A program made the translations under genes and the position numbers. Of a DNA stretch of 64,000 bases, positions 1 to 8,377 are shown piece by piece. The stretch spans positions 124,001 to 188,000 of the forward strand of contig NZ_JAFNJS010000005.1 of NCBI RefSeq assembly GCF_019024325.1. The letters are read 5' to 3'. Source of the DNA: Falsiroseomonas tokyonensis (GTDB taxonomy: Bacteria > Pseudomonadota > Alphaproteobacteria > Acetobacterales > Acetobacteraceae). The notes under the pieces are model-generated. The model saw nothing but the letters and a program-made list of their open reading frames with translations. It made no database searches and was not told the DNA's origin. Position 1 is the stretch's first letter. Each line of letters opens with the position of its first letter.

Positions 1-33
1 CACGATCCCGCCACCTATCCAAACCTTGCCTGA
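1..33 (+). CDS. C-terminal end of an unidentified upstream gene (partial)
   Basis: The first ten codons read in frame 1 as a short peptide tail ending in TGA at 31-33, eleven bases before the next ATG. The tight spacing to a same-strand transporter operon suggests this is the last piece of the preceding gene in the same operon. Ten residues are too few to assign a family, and an accidental open frame cannot be excluded. Confidence 0.35.
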   Translation, partial: HDPATYPNLA

Positions 34-43
34 GGAGATCGCC

Positions 44-1009
44 ATGATGCGCCGCCGCCCGCTGCTGCTCGCCGCCCTCGCCACGCCATTCGTCGCCCGC
101 GCCCAGGCCGCGGATCGCGTGCGGGTCGCTGTCTTCAACGTTTCCTCCGCGCTGCCCTATTACGTGGCGGCGGAGCGCGGCTTCTTCGCGGCGGAGGGAA
201 TCGAGGCCAGCGCCACGCCGCTGCAGGCGGCGCCGCTGATCGTGCAGGCCATGGTCGCCGGCGATGTCGAGGCGGCCTCGAACCTGGTGACGCTGGAAGG
301 CGCCAATATCAACAGCCGGCGCGCCAATACGGCAGTCTATATCTCCCTGAACGGCCAGAATGCCCAGTATCAGATGGAGCAGTTCGTGGTGCGCCCGGGC
401 TATCCGGCGCAGTCGCTGCGCGACCTGAAGGGCGCGCGCATCCTCTCCGCGCCCGGCCCCGCCAACCTCTCCGCGGCAAAGGCGGTGCTGGCGGCGGTGG
501 GGCTGCAGGAAGGGCGCGACTATTCGATCCAGGAACAGCAGATGGGCGTGCATGTCGGCGCCTTGGCAGCTGGCACCTTCGATGCGGCCTATACGCTGGA
601 GCCTGTCGCGACGATCGCGGAGCGCGCCGGCGCGGCGCGGCGGCTGGAGGCCGGCGTGATCGCCACCCACCTGCTCGGCCGGCCGGAGGCGCAGGCCTTC
701 GCCGCCGGTGCCGCTTTGACGGGCAAATTCCTGCAGGAAAAGCCGGATGTGGCGCGCCGCTTCGCCAATGCCTGGTCCAAGGCCTGCGCGCTGATCACCA
801 GCGACGCCGCCAGCGTGCGGCCGCTGCTGGTGCAGCACATGCAGACCTCCGCCGAGCTGGCGCCCACCGTCCCGCTGGTCGCCTTCCGCATGGTGCGCGA
901 CCTTTCGCCGCAGGACATCGCGGACTTCCAGAAATTCGTCGACCTGGCCGTGGCGCAGGGCGTGGTGCGCAGCGCGATCCCCGTCGGCAGCTTCCTGCGC
1001 GCCCTTTGA
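44..1009 (+). CDS. ABC transporter substrate-binding protein, NMT1/SsuA type
   Basis: Periplasmic binding component of an importer of the nitrate/sulfonate/taurine/pyrimidine-precursor class (321 aa). The N-terminus has two to three arginines followed by a hydrophobic stretch ending in ARAQA, a typical export signal. The mature part starts with the family pattern RVRVAVFNVSSALPYYVAAE and continues with RGFFAAEGIEA. The ATG at 44 is chosen because GAGGAG at 32-37 is a good ribosome site and the signal peptide begins there; a TTG at 26 is also in frame. The ATPase gene overlaps its stop codon and the permease follows, so this is a complete SBP-ATPase-permease importer. The substrate cannot be read from sequence; the neighbouring amidohydrolase and monooxygenase suggest a nitrogen-containing or aromatic compound. 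Confidence 0.85.
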   Translation: MMRRRPLLLAALATPFVARAQAADRVRVAVFNVSSALPYYVAAERGFFAAEGIEASATPLQAAPLIVQAMVAGDVEAASNLVTLEGANINSRRANTAVYISLNGQNAQYQMEQFVVRPGYPAQSLRDLKGARILSAPGPANLSAAKAVLAAVGLQEGRDYSIQEQQMGVHVGALAAGTFDAAYTLEPVATIAERAGAARRLEAGVIATHLLGRPEAQAFAAGAALTGKFLQEKPDVARRFANAWSKACALITSDAASVRPLLVQHMQTSAELAPTVPLVAFRMVRDLSPQDIADFQKFVDLAVAQGVVRSAIPVGSFLRAL

Positions 1010-1776
1010 GCCTGACCCCGCGCGAGACCGCCATTACCATCCGCGGCCTGCGCAAGGCCTTTGGCGGGCAGCCCGTCTATTCGGGCTTCGACCTGGATGT
1101 GAGGCGGGGTGATATCCTCGCCATCTTCGGGCCGAATGGCTGCGGCAAGTCGACGCTGATCAACATGGCTGCCGGGCTGCTGCCGCGCGATGGCGGTGAG
1201 ATCCTGTATGACGGGCGCGAAGTGTCAGAAATCCGCGTCGGCTATGTCTTCCAGAACTACCGGGAGGCGCTGTTTCCCTGGCGTCGCGCGGCCGAGAATA
1301 TCCGCTACCCCATGCGCCGCATGGGGCTGCCGGCGGCGCAGGTGGAACAGCGCCTGCAAGGCCTGGCCGAGCGTTTTCGGGTGCGCTTCGACCTGAACCG
1401 CTACCCCTACGAATTGTCCGGTGGCCAGCAGCAGCTGGTCTCCATCATGCGGGCGCTGGCGGTGGAGCCGGAAGTGCTGTTCCTGGACGAGCCCTTCTCC
1501 GCGCTGGATTTCGAAACCACGCTCTCGCTGCGCGACCTGCTGCAGCGCGTGCTGAAGGAGCTTGGCATCACCACCATCCTGGTCTCGCACGACCTGGAGG
1601 AATCCATCATCCTGGCGGACCGCCTGCTGATGCTGACGCGGCGGCCGACCACGGTGGCGGATGACGTGCCGATCGACCTGCCCTGGCCGCGGCAGGCCGA
1701 GGCGCTGGCCTCGCCGGGCTTCGTCGCGCTGAAGGCGCGCTGCCTCGACGTGTTCCAGAAGGCGGTGGCGGCATGA
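1006..1776 (+). CDS. ABC transporter ATP-binding protein, SsuB/TauB type
   Basis: Cytoplasmic ATPase (256 aa) of the importer encoded with the flanking SBP and permease. Visible motifs are Walker A GPNGCGKST near residue 42, the Q-loop VFQNYREALFPWR, the signature LSGGQQQ, Walker B VLFLDEPFSALD and the switch histidine in LVSHD. The start is a TTG overlapping the stop of the SBP gene by four bases, with no Shine-Dalgarno of its own, so translation is probably coupled to the upstream gene. Length and motifs fit the nitrate/sulfonate/bicarbonate importer family. Confidence 0.9.
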   Translation: MSLTPRETAITIRGLRKAFGGQPVYSGFDLDVRRGDILAIFGPNGCGKSTLINMAAGLLPRDGGEILYDGREVSEIRVGYVFQNYREALFPWRRAAENIRYPMRRMGLPAAQVEQRLQGLAERFRVRFDLNRYPYELSGGQQQLVSIMRALAVEPEVLFLDEPFSALDFETTLSLRDLLQRVLKELGITTILVSHDLEESIILADRLLMLTRRPTTVADDVPIDLPWPRQAEALASPGFVALKARCLDVFQKAVAA

Positions 1777-2522
1777 GGGCCCTGACCGGGCCGGCGCTGG
1801 GCGCGCTGGGCTTCGTGCTGCTGTGGCAGCTGGCCGTGCTGCTGCGGGTGGCCGACCCCATCCTGCTGCCGCCACCGGCGGAGGCCTTCGCGGAAACCTG
1901 GCGTGGCTTTGCGGACGGCACGCTGGCGCATGACACCTGGCGCACCGTGCAGCGCACGGGCCTCGCCTTCCTCATCGCCAGTGCCATCGGCGTGCCGCTG
2001 GGCGTGGCGCTGGGGGCGCAGGAGAAGCTGTATCGCGGCGTCGAATTCGTGGTGGACTTCTTCCGCTCCACCCCGGCCTCCGCCTTGTTCCCGCTGTTCC
2101 TGATCCTGTTCGGGCCGGGGGAGGGCACGAAGGTCGCGGTCGCGGCCTTTGGCGCCGCGCTGGTGATCCTGTTCAACGCGGCCTATGGCGTGATCAATGC
2201 GCGCCGCACGCGCGTTCTCGCCGCGCGCATCATGGGCGCCTCCGGACCACGCATCCTGGTGGATGTGCTGATCTGGGAGGCGCTGCCGCAGATCCTGGTC
2301 GGCATGCGCAGCGGCATCTCGCTCGCGCTGGTCATCGTGGTGGTGGCGGAGATGTTCATCGGCTCAACCGACGGCCTCGGCCATCGCGTCATCAATGCGC
2401 AGATGCTGTTCGAGAGCGGGCTGATGTATGGCGTGATCTTCGTGGCCGGCGCGCTGGGCTATGCGCTGAACCTGCTGTTCATCCTGCTGGAGAAGCGCTT
2501 CGTGCACTGGTCCGGGCGGTAG
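1773..2522 (+). CDS. ABC transporter permease, SsuC/TauC type
   Basis: Membrane component (249 aa) of the same importer. It has about six hydrophobic segments and the permease EAA-type loop, seen as EALPQILVGMRSGISLAL near residue 170. The ATG overlaps the ATPase stop as ATGA. The pair of stops at 2520-2522 and 2526-2528 leaves only three bases to the convergent monooxygenase gene, so no intrinsic terminator fits between them. Confidence 0.9.
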   Translation: MRALTGPALGALGFVLLWQLAVLLRVADPILLPPPAEAFAETWRGFADGTLAHDTWRTVQRTGLAFLIASAIGVPLGVALGAQEKLYRGVEFVVDFFRSTPASALFPLFLILFGPGEGTKVAVAAFGAALVILFNAAYGVINARRTRVLAARIMGASGPRILVDVLIWEALPQILVGMRSGISLALVIVVVAEMFIGSTDGLGHRVINAQMLFESGLMYGVIFVAGALGYALNLLFILLEKRFVHWSGR

Positions 2523-2525
2523 GGG

Positions 2526-3668
2526 TCAGTCCACCTCGATGTAGAGTTGGCGCAGGCGGTCGAGGAAGGGCGCCTCGGCCTTCTTGCGCGTGCCCGCCAC
2601 CACGTCATTGGGCGGGATCAGCGTGTCCGAGGCCTCCATCGAGAACTGCCGCACGAATTCCACCCGCGCATCCCGCGCCGCGGCGACCGCCGCCGCATCG
2701 CCGCCGGCGCGCAGGACCTTCGCTGCGACCACGCCGCATTCCACCGCCTGGGTCGCGCCCTGGCCCAGCGTCGGCACCATGGCCTGCGCCGCATCGCCGA
2801 GAAACAGCGCCCGGCCATCCAGCGCATGGCGCCGCACCGGCACGATGGCGGAGCGTGCCCAATGGATCTGTGCCACATGCCGGTCGATCTGGCCGAGCAT
2901 CCAGGCCACCGCCGCGCAGGGCGCGCCGTTAGGCGGCGTGAACAGCGCGCGCTGCGCCGCGGCGGTCTTCATCGCCTCCGGCACCTGGCCATCGGCCGGC
3001 AGGGGAAAAGTGCCGGCGATATAGACGGCACCGCCCGGCACGCGGAAGGACAGCAGGCGGGCATTGCCGTTGAACCACTGGCCGTAATCGTCATAGGGGC
3101 AGTCCGCCGCATCCGTCACCAGCAGCCGCCAGATGCAGACGCCGAGCAGGGTGGTCGGCGGCTCGCCCGCCGCCAGCGCGCGCAGCCGGCTGTAGCGGCC
3201 ATCGGCGCCGACCAGCAGGTCGAAGCCGCCATGGCGCACAAGGCCCTGATCCGTGCTGAAAACCGGCACCAGGCGGCCGGCCGCGTCTTCCTCCAACGCC
3301 TCCAGCGCATGCCCGTTGCGCGTGCAGTCTGCCACGGGGGCGCGCAGCAGGCGGTAGAGCTCGGACCAGCGGATTCGTACGCCGGGCTCCTCCGCCACAT
3401 CGCGCATGTCGAGGTCCAAGAGCCGCGTGCCGTTCGTGAGATCCACGAACCAGCGCTCCCAGGGCAATGAGGCGGCGCGCAGGGCGGCATGGCGCAGCGG
3501 CATGTGCAGCCGCAGTGCCTTCAACGCGTTCGGGCCGATGTTCAGCCCCGTCCCGGCCTCCGCCTGGTCGCCCGGCCCCACACGCTCGAAGGCCGTGATG
3601 TCGAAGCCTTCCAGCCCCTCCGCCAGCAGGCTGCCCGCGACGCCGGTGCCGATGATGCCGATCCGCAT
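2526..3668 (-). CDS. FAD-dependent monooxygenase (aromatic hydroxylase, PHBH fold)
   Basis: Single-component flavoprotein hydroxylase (380 aa) using NAD(P)H and O2. The N-terminus is a classic FAD dinucleotide fold, IGIIGTGVAGSLLAEGL; a DG motif (LLVGADGRYSRLRAL) and the second FAD motif (LFLGDAAQAMVPTLGQGA) follow. This pattern fits salicylate/6-hydroxynicotinate hydroxylases and urate hydroxylase HpxO. The ATG at 3668 is chosen because the FAD fold begins right there; an ATG at 3683 is possible and the longest open frame (3773) would add an unlikely leader. It is divergent from the ring-opening amidohydrolase with 66 bp between starts, suggesting co-regulation. Substrate unknown; an N-heterocycle or aromatic acid is likely. 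Confidence 0.8.
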   Translation of the reverse strand: MRIGIIGTGVAGSLLAEGLEGFDITAFERVGPGDQAEAGTGLNIGPNALKALRLHMPLRHAALRAASLPWERWFVDLTNGTRLLDLDMRDVAEEPGVRIRWSELYRLLRAPVADCTRNGHALEALEEDAAGRLVPVFSTDQGLVRHGGFDLLVGADGRYSRLRALAAGEPPTTLLGVCIWRLLVTDAADCPYDDYGQWFNGNARLLSFRVPGGAVYIAGTFPLPADGQVPEAMKTAAAQRALFTPPNGAPCAAVAWMLGQIDRHVAQIHWARSAIVPVRRHALDGRALFLGDAAQAMVPTLGQGATQAVECGVVAAKVLRAGGDAAAVAAARDARVEFVRQFSMEASDTLIPPNDVVAGTRKKAEAPFLDRLRQLYIEVD

Positions 3669-3734
3669 GAAGTCCTGCCCCATAAGCCGCGCAACCCCGT
3701 GCAATCGCTGCGCCAGATCCATTATGCTCCGGCC

Positions 3735-4802
3735 ATGCCCAGCCTCGCCATCCACCGCCTGCCCATGGCCCATCCGGGCGACCTTTCCGCCCTCGCTACG
3801 CTGATCGATCGCGGCGAGGTTCGCGCCGGCGACATCCGCGCGGTGATCGGCAAGACCGAGGGCAATGGCGGGCTGAACGATTTCACGCGCGGCTACTTCA
3901 CCCAGTCGCTGATGCTGCTGCTGTCACGCACGACCGGCGAGGACCCGGCCGCGCTGGCCGCACGCATCCCCTGCGTGCTGTCGGGCGGGACGGAGGGCGC
4001 GCTTTCGCCGCACTACCTCGTCTTCGCGGTGGATCGCACGGCCAGCGGCCCGCGCGGCCTGGCGCTCGGCACCGCCTTCAGCGCGCCCACGCCCGCCGCC
4101 GAGATCGGGCGGGAGGCGCAGATCGCCAGCGTGGCGCAGGCCGTGCGCGAGGCCTTGGCGGAGGCCGGGATCACCCGCGCCGAGGATGTGGTGCTGGTGC
4201 AGGTCAAGGCGCCCTGCGCCCAGGCGCCGGGGCCGGAAGCGCGCAGCACCGACCCGCGCCTGCTGATGGCCCTGTCCCGCGCCGCCGCAGCCTTCGGCGT
4301 CGGCCGCGCGCTGGGCGATATCGTCGGAGGCACGGAGGACGATCTGCTGCGCGACCTGGCGAAATTCTCCAGCCGCGCCAGCATCTCCTCCGGCATCGAG
4401 GTGACGGCGAATGAGGTGGTGGTCTTCGGCCATGCCGAGGGCTGGAATCCGGGGCTGACGGCGGGCGTGGCGCCGATGGCGGATCTGCTGGACCTGGAGG
4501 GCGTGGTCGCCGCCTTCCGTGCCGCGGGCCTGGCCGCCACACCTTCCGTCCCCGCTGCAGACCGGGCGCGCGTGCTCGGCGTGCTGGCGAAGGGGGAGCC
4601 GGAGAAATCCGGCGCGATCCGCGGCGCCCGGCACACCATGCTCGGCGATACGGACCTCGATGCGCAGCGCCATCTGCGTGGCGCGCTGGGCGCCATCGTG
4701 TCCAGCGTCGCCGGCCACGGGCAGGTCTTCGTCAGCGGCGGGGCGGAGCATCAGGGGCCGCCGGGTGGCGGCCTCGTTTGCGTCTTCGCCCGCGCCGTCT
4801 GA
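3735..4802 (+). CDS. Ring-opening amidohydrolase (cyanuric acid amidohydrolase / barbiturase family)
   Basis: Hydrolyses a cyclic amide ring: cyanuric acid to carboxybiuret (AtzD/TrzD) or barbiturate to ureidomalonate (barbiturase). The 355 aa length matches the family's three-domain architecture. Visible family signatures are VIGKTEGNGGLNDFTRGY (Lys40), CVLSGGTEGALSPHY (Ser83), SSRASISSGIEVTANEVV in the middle domain and VSGGAEHQGPPGGG near the C-terminus; the Lys/Ser pairs are the catalytic set known for this family. ATG 3735 gives the expected N-terminus; upstream in-frame sequence lies antisense to the monooxygenase. Cyanurate and barbiturate specificity cannot be separated by eye. The neighbouring molybdenum hydroxylase and deoxyribosyltransferase-like genes favour a pyrimidine (barbiturate) role. 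Confidence 0.88.
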   Translation: MPSLAIHRLPMAHPGDLSALATLIDRGEVRAGDIRAVIGKTEGNGGLNDFTRGYFTQSLMLLLSRTTGEDPAALAARIPCVLSGGTEGALSPHYLVFAVDRTASGPRGLALGTAFSAPTPAAEIGREAQIASVAQAVREALAEAGITRAEDVVLVQVKAPCAQAPGPEARSTDPRLLMALSRAAAAFGVGRALGDIVGGTEDDLLRDLAKFSSRASISSGIEVTANEVVVFGHAEGWNPGLTAGVAPMADLLDLEGVVAAFRAAGLAATPSVPAADRARVLGVLAKGEPEKSGAIRGARHTMLGDTDLDAQRHLRGALGAIVSSVAGHGQVFVSGGAEHQGPPGGGLVCVFARAV

Positions 4803-4808
4803 TCCGGT

Positions 4809-5804
4809 TCAGCGCGCCGCGTCGACCACCGCATGGGTCCAGGCGCCGGTCGGCGCGCGGGTGATCACCGGCGATTCGCCGCCGGAGGACAGCAGCGTCT
4901 GCACCGTGCGCTCATAATCCGCCGGGTCCAGGCGGCCGCCGCCGCTGGTGTCCAGCAGCTTGGCGATCTCCGCCATCATGCGGCGCTGATGCGCTTCCGT
5001 CTGCGCGCCGGAGGTGTCGTTATCCAGCACGATGGCCGCCGCCGCATCCGGGTTCTGCCGCGCCCAGTCCCAGCCCTGCATGGAGGCACGGACAAAGCGG
5101 CCCATGCGGGCGACGAAGGCGGGATCGGCCAGGCGGTTTTCCAGCACATAGAGCCCATCCTCCAGCGTCGCGACGCCCTGGTCGGCATAGCGGAAGACCG
5201 TCAGTTGGTCGGGACGGAAGCCGCCATCGATCACCTGCCAGTATTCGTTGTAGGTCATGGTGGAAACGCAATCCGCCTGGCGTTGCAGCAGCGGGTCCAC
5301 GTTGAAGCCCTGGCGCAGCACGCGCACGCCCTGCGGGGTGCCATTGGTCGGCAGGTTCAACCGCGCCATCCAGGCGAGGAAGGGGTATTCATTGCCGGAG
5401 AACCAGACGCCCAGCGTCCGGCCGCGCAGATCCGCCGGCGTGCGGATGCCGGTCTCGGCGCGGCAGGTCAGCATCAGGCCGGACTGCTTGAAGGGCTGCG
5501 CGATATTGACCAGCGGCACGCCACGCTCGCGGCTGGCGAGTGCCGCCGGCATCCACTCCACCACCACATCGGCGCGGCCGCCCGCCATCACCTGCGGCGG
5601 CGCGATGTCCGGCCCGCCGGCATTGATCCGCACATCCAGATTGGCGGCGCGGTACATGCCGCGCGCCTGGGCCACGTAGTAGCCGGCGAACTGCGCCTGG
5701 GTGACCCACTTCAATTGTAGCGTCACACGTTCCTGCGCCTGCGCCGCCGCGGCACCGGCCAGCAGGCCGATTCCCACCAGACCGCTCAGAATGCTCCGTC
5801 GCAT
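4809..5804 (-). CDS. ABC transporter substrate-binding protein, ThiY/NMT1-THI5 like
   Basis: Periplasmic binding protein (331 aa) with a signal peptide (MRRSILSGLVGIGLL, then AAAAQAQ). The mature start, TLQLKWVTQAQFAGYYVAQ, is characteristic of the NMT1/THI5 and ThiY proteins that bind formylaminopyrimidine or related small ring compounds. ATG 5804 is preceded by AGGAGA seven bases upstream. It is the last gene of a seven-gene leftward run (FAD, Fe-S and Mo subunits of a hydroxylase, ATPase, two permeases, SBP). That arrangement points to import of the compound oxidised by the hydroxylase, plausibly a pyrimidine. Exact ligand unknown. Confidence 0.85.
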   Translation of the reverse strand: MRRSILSGLVGIGLLAGAAAAQAQERVTLQLKWVTQAQFAGYYVAQARGMYRAANLDVRINAGGPDIAPPQVMAGGRADVVVEWMPAALASRERGVPLVNIAQPFKQSGLMLTCRAETGIRTPADLRGRTLGVWFSGNEYPFLAWMARLNLPTNGTPQGVRVLRQGFNVDPLLQRQADCVSTMTYNEYWQVIDGGFRPDQLTVFRYADQGVATLEDGLYVLENRLADPAFVARMGRFVRASMQGWDWARQNPDAAAAIVLDNDTSGAQTEAHQRRMMAEIAKLLDTSGGGRLDPADYERTVQTLLSSGGESPVITRAPTGAWTHAVVDAAR

Positions 5805-5821
5805 ATCGTCTCTCCTGCTTT

Positions 5822-6739
5822 TCATGGGCGGACCGAGGGGTGCCAGAAGGTGGCGGCGCGCTCGGCCAGCGCGACCAGCCCGTAGAATGCCGAACCCGCG
5901 ACCGCCGCGACAACGATTTCCGCCCAGACGAGGTCGAGGGCGAGCTTCGCGGCTTCGGTGGTGATCCGAAAGCCCATGCCCTGGGTCGGGCTGCCGAAGA
6001 ATTCGGCGACGATGGCGCCGATCAGCGCCAGCGGCGCATTGACCTTCAGCGCGGTGAAGATGAAGGGCAGCGCGGACGGCAGCTTCAGCAGCCACAGCGT
6101 CTGGCCGGGGCTGGCGGCGTAGCTGCGCATCAGGTCGCGCTCCAGCGCGCCGGCCGCGGCGAGGCCCGCCACGGTGTTCACCAGCATCGGGAAGAAGGTC
6201 ATGGCGACCACGACCGCGGCCTTCGACTGCCAGTCGAAGCCGAACCACATCACCAGGATCGGCGCGATGCCGACGACGGGCAGCGCCGCCACCAGGTTGC
6301 CCAGCGGCAGCAGGCCCCGCCGCAGGAAGGGCAGACGGTCCGCCACCAGGGCCAGCGCGAAACCCGCGCCGCAGCCGATGACGTAGCCGGAGAGCACGGC
6401 CTTCAGGAAGGTTTGCGCGAAATCGCCCCAGAGCATCGGCGCAGCCAGCCAGGCCCGCGCGGCGATGGCCGAGGGCGCCGGCAGCAGCACCATGGGCACG
6501 GAAAGGCCGAGCACCAGCACTTCCCACAGCGCGAGCACCGTGGCGCCGAAGGCAACGGGCGCGGCAAGGGCGGGCAGGCCCCGATCCGGCGCATCGCCCA
6601 GGCGCTGCACAAGCCAGGCGGCCAGCAGGGTCGTCGCGACCACGCCCATCCAGAAGCCCGTGCCGCCGGCGCCGGCATGGACGGTCGCGATCAGCGCCGC
6701 GAAACCACCGGTGACGATCAAGGCGAGCAGGCCGGTCAT
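5822..6739 (-). CDS. ABC transporter permease (second permease of the ThiX-like importer)
   Basis: Inner-membrane permease of 305 aa with two extra hydrophobic segments at the N-terminus (MTGLLALIVTGGFAALIATV) before the standard BPD_transp_1 domain. The coupling loop is visible as AAGALERDLMRSYAASPGQT, followed by LPSALPFIFTALKVNAPLAL. The ATG at 6739 overlaps the preceding permease stop as ATGA. The open frame extends further upstream, but only as a shadow of the other permease. Two different permease genes in tandem imply a heterodimeric channel. Confidence 0.88.
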   Translation of the reverse strand: MTGLLALIVTGGFAALIATVHAGAGGTGFWMGVVATTLLAAWLVQRLGDAPDRGLPALAAPVAFGATVLALWEVLVLGLSVPMVLLPAPSAIAARAWLAAPMLWGDFAQTFLKAVLSGYVIGCGAGFALALVADRLPFLRRGLLPLGNLVAALPVVGIAPILVMWFGFDWQSKAAVVVAMTFFPMLVNTVAGLAAAGALERDLMRSYAASPGQTLWLLKLPSALPFIFTALKVNAPLALIGAIVAEFFGSPTQGMGFRITTEAAKLALDLVWAEIVVAAVAGSAFYGLVALAERAATFWHPSVRP

Positions 6740-7602
6740 GCCCTGGCCCCCATGCGCCGCGCCACCAGCCGCTCCGCCGCGCCCAGCAGGCCGACCAGCG
6801 TGGCGGAGAGGATCGCGGCGGCGACCAGCGCCGCCCAGATCTGGATGGTCTGGCCGAAATAGGATCCCGCCAGCAGCCGCGCGCCGAGCCCCGCCTGCGC
6901 TCCCGCTGGCAGTTCCGCCACGATGGCGCCCACCACCGCCGCGGCCATGGCGACCTTCAACCCGGCAAACAGGAAGGGCAGGGAGGCGGGCAGGCGCAGC
7001 TTCCAGAAGACCTGCGCCTGGGTCGCGGACCAGGTGCGCATCAGGTCCCGCGCCGTGGCATCCGGCGCGCGCAGCCCCTTCACCATGCCGATGGCGATCG
7101 GGAAGAAACACAGATAGGCGGCGATGATCGCCTTGGGCAGCAGCCCCTCCAGCCCCATCGCGCCGAGTGCCACGATGACGATCGGCGCCAGCGCCAGCAC
7201 CGGCACAGCCTGGGAGGCGACGATCCAGGGCATCAGGCTGCGTTCCAGCGCGCGGATATGCACCACCGCGACGGCCAGCAGCACGCCGAAGGCCGTGCCC
7301 ATGCCGAAGCCCAGCAGCGCGGCGGAAAGCGTGACCCAGGCGTGATGCACCAGGCTGCGGCGGGAAGTGACGGGCAGCGTCGCCGTGCTGCGCCAGAGCT
7401 CGTCGAGGATCTGGTGGGGCGCCGGCAGCAGGGGGCGGGCGTGGTTCAGCGTCAGCCGCACCATCTCCATCAGCCCCGGCGTGGCACCGGCGCGCGCCTG
7501 CGTATCCGCCACCACCTGCCAGTTCATCCAGATGGCGCCGCCGTACCACAGCAGCACAAGGCCGGCGCAGATGGTCAGCACGGGCAGGATGCTTCTAGAC
7601 AT
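6736..7602 (-). CDS. ABC transporter permease (first permease of the ThiX-like importer)
   Basis: Permease of 288 aa with a hydrophobic N-terminal anchor (ILPVLTICAGLVLLWYGGA) and the BPD_transp_1 fold. The cytoplasmic loop is GLRAPDATARDLMRTWSATQ, followed by LPASLPFLFAGLKVAMAAAV. Its start overlaps the ATPase gene by eight bases and its stop overlaps the next permease by four, so the three are translationally linked. It is related to, but clearly diverged from, the permease that follows it. Confidence 0.9.
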   Translation of the reverse strand: MSRSILPVLTICAGLVLLWYGGAIWMNWQVVADTQARAGATPGLMEMVRLTLNHARPLLPAPHQILDELWRSTATLPVTSRRSLVHHAWVTLSAALLGFGMGTAFGVLLAVAVVHIRALERSLMPWIVASQAVPVLALAPIVIVALGAMGLEGLLPKAIIAAYLCFFPIAIGMVKGLRAPDATARDLMRTWSATQAQVFWKLRLPASLPFLFAGLKVAMAAAVVGAIVAELPAGAQAGLGARLLAGSYFGQTIQIWAALVAAAILSATLVGLLGAAERLVARRMGARA

Positions 7603-8377
7603 CGTAGGAATGGCCGGCGCGAAGGCCTTCGCGCACCCGTTGCGCGATGCGCAGGAATTCCGGCGTCTCCCGAATTTCCAGCGGCCGGTCGGGGCCGAGG
7701 TCGCAGTCCACGATATCCGTGATGCGCCCCGGCCGCGGCGACATCACCACGATGCGGGTGGAGAGAAAGACCGCTTCCGGAATCGAATGCGTCACGAAGA
7801 CCACCGTTTTCCGTGTCGCCGACCAGAGTTTCAGAAGCTGCTCGTTCAGATGGTCGCGCACGATCTCGTCCAGCGCACCGAAGGGCTCGTCCATCAGCAG
7901 CAGCTTGGGCTCGAAGGCCAACGCGCGGGCGATGGAGGCGCGCTGCTGCATGCCGCCCGAGAGCTGCCAGGGAAACTTGCGCTCGAAGCCTGCCAGATTG
8001 ACCAAGGCGAGCTGCGCCTTGGCTCGCGCGGCGCGTTCCTCGCGCGAAATGCCCATGATCTCCAGCGGCAGCTGGACATTGCCCAGGATGGTCCGCCAGG
8101 GCAGCAGCGCCGGCGCCTGGAAGACATAGCCATAGTCCCGCGCCAGCCGAGCCTGCTCCGGCGTCCGGCCATTCACGGCGATGCTGCCGCCGGTGGCGCG
8201 CTCCAGATCGGCGATGACCCGCAGAAGCGTGGTCTTGCCACAGCCGGAGGGGCCGATCAGCGAGATGAACTCGCCCGGCGCGATGTCCAGATTGACGTTC
8301 GACAGCGCCTGCACCGGCCCGTCGCGCGTGGTGAAGACCAGCGACAGGTCGCGGGTGGCGATGACGGGTTCAGCCAC
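7595..8377 (-). CDS. ABC transporter ATP-binding protein (ThiZ/SsuB type)
   Basis: ATPase (260 aa) energising the two neighbouring permeases. Motifs seen: Walker A LIGPSGCGKTT, Q-loop YVFQAPALLPWRT, signature LSGGMQQRASIARAL, Walker B LLLMDEPFGALD and the switch FVTHSIPEA. The GTG at 8377 is chosen because the domain begins immediately after it (VAEPVIATRDLSLVF), GGGAG lies about 12 bases upstream, and it overlaps the stop of the Mo-subunit gene by eight bases. The longer open frame to 8458 is antisense-like noise inside that gene. Confidence 0.88.
   Translation of the reverse strand: MAEPVIATRDLSLVFTTRDGPVQALSNVNLDIAPGEFISLIGPSGCGKTTLLRVIADLERATGGSIAVNGRTPEQARLARDYGYVFQAPALLPWRTILGNVQLPLEIMGISREERAARAKAQLALVNLAGFERKFPWQLSGGMQQRASIARALAFEPKLLLMDEPFGALDEIVRDHLNEQLLKLWSATRKTVVFVTHSIPEAVFLSTRIVVMSPRPGRITDIVDCDLGPDRPLEIRETPEFLRIAQRVREGLRAGHSYDV

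Noticed and set aside
5822-7549. A single 575-residue double permease
   Set aside because: The upstream third is a shadow of the other permease; the two permeases are separate genes joined by an ATGA overlap.
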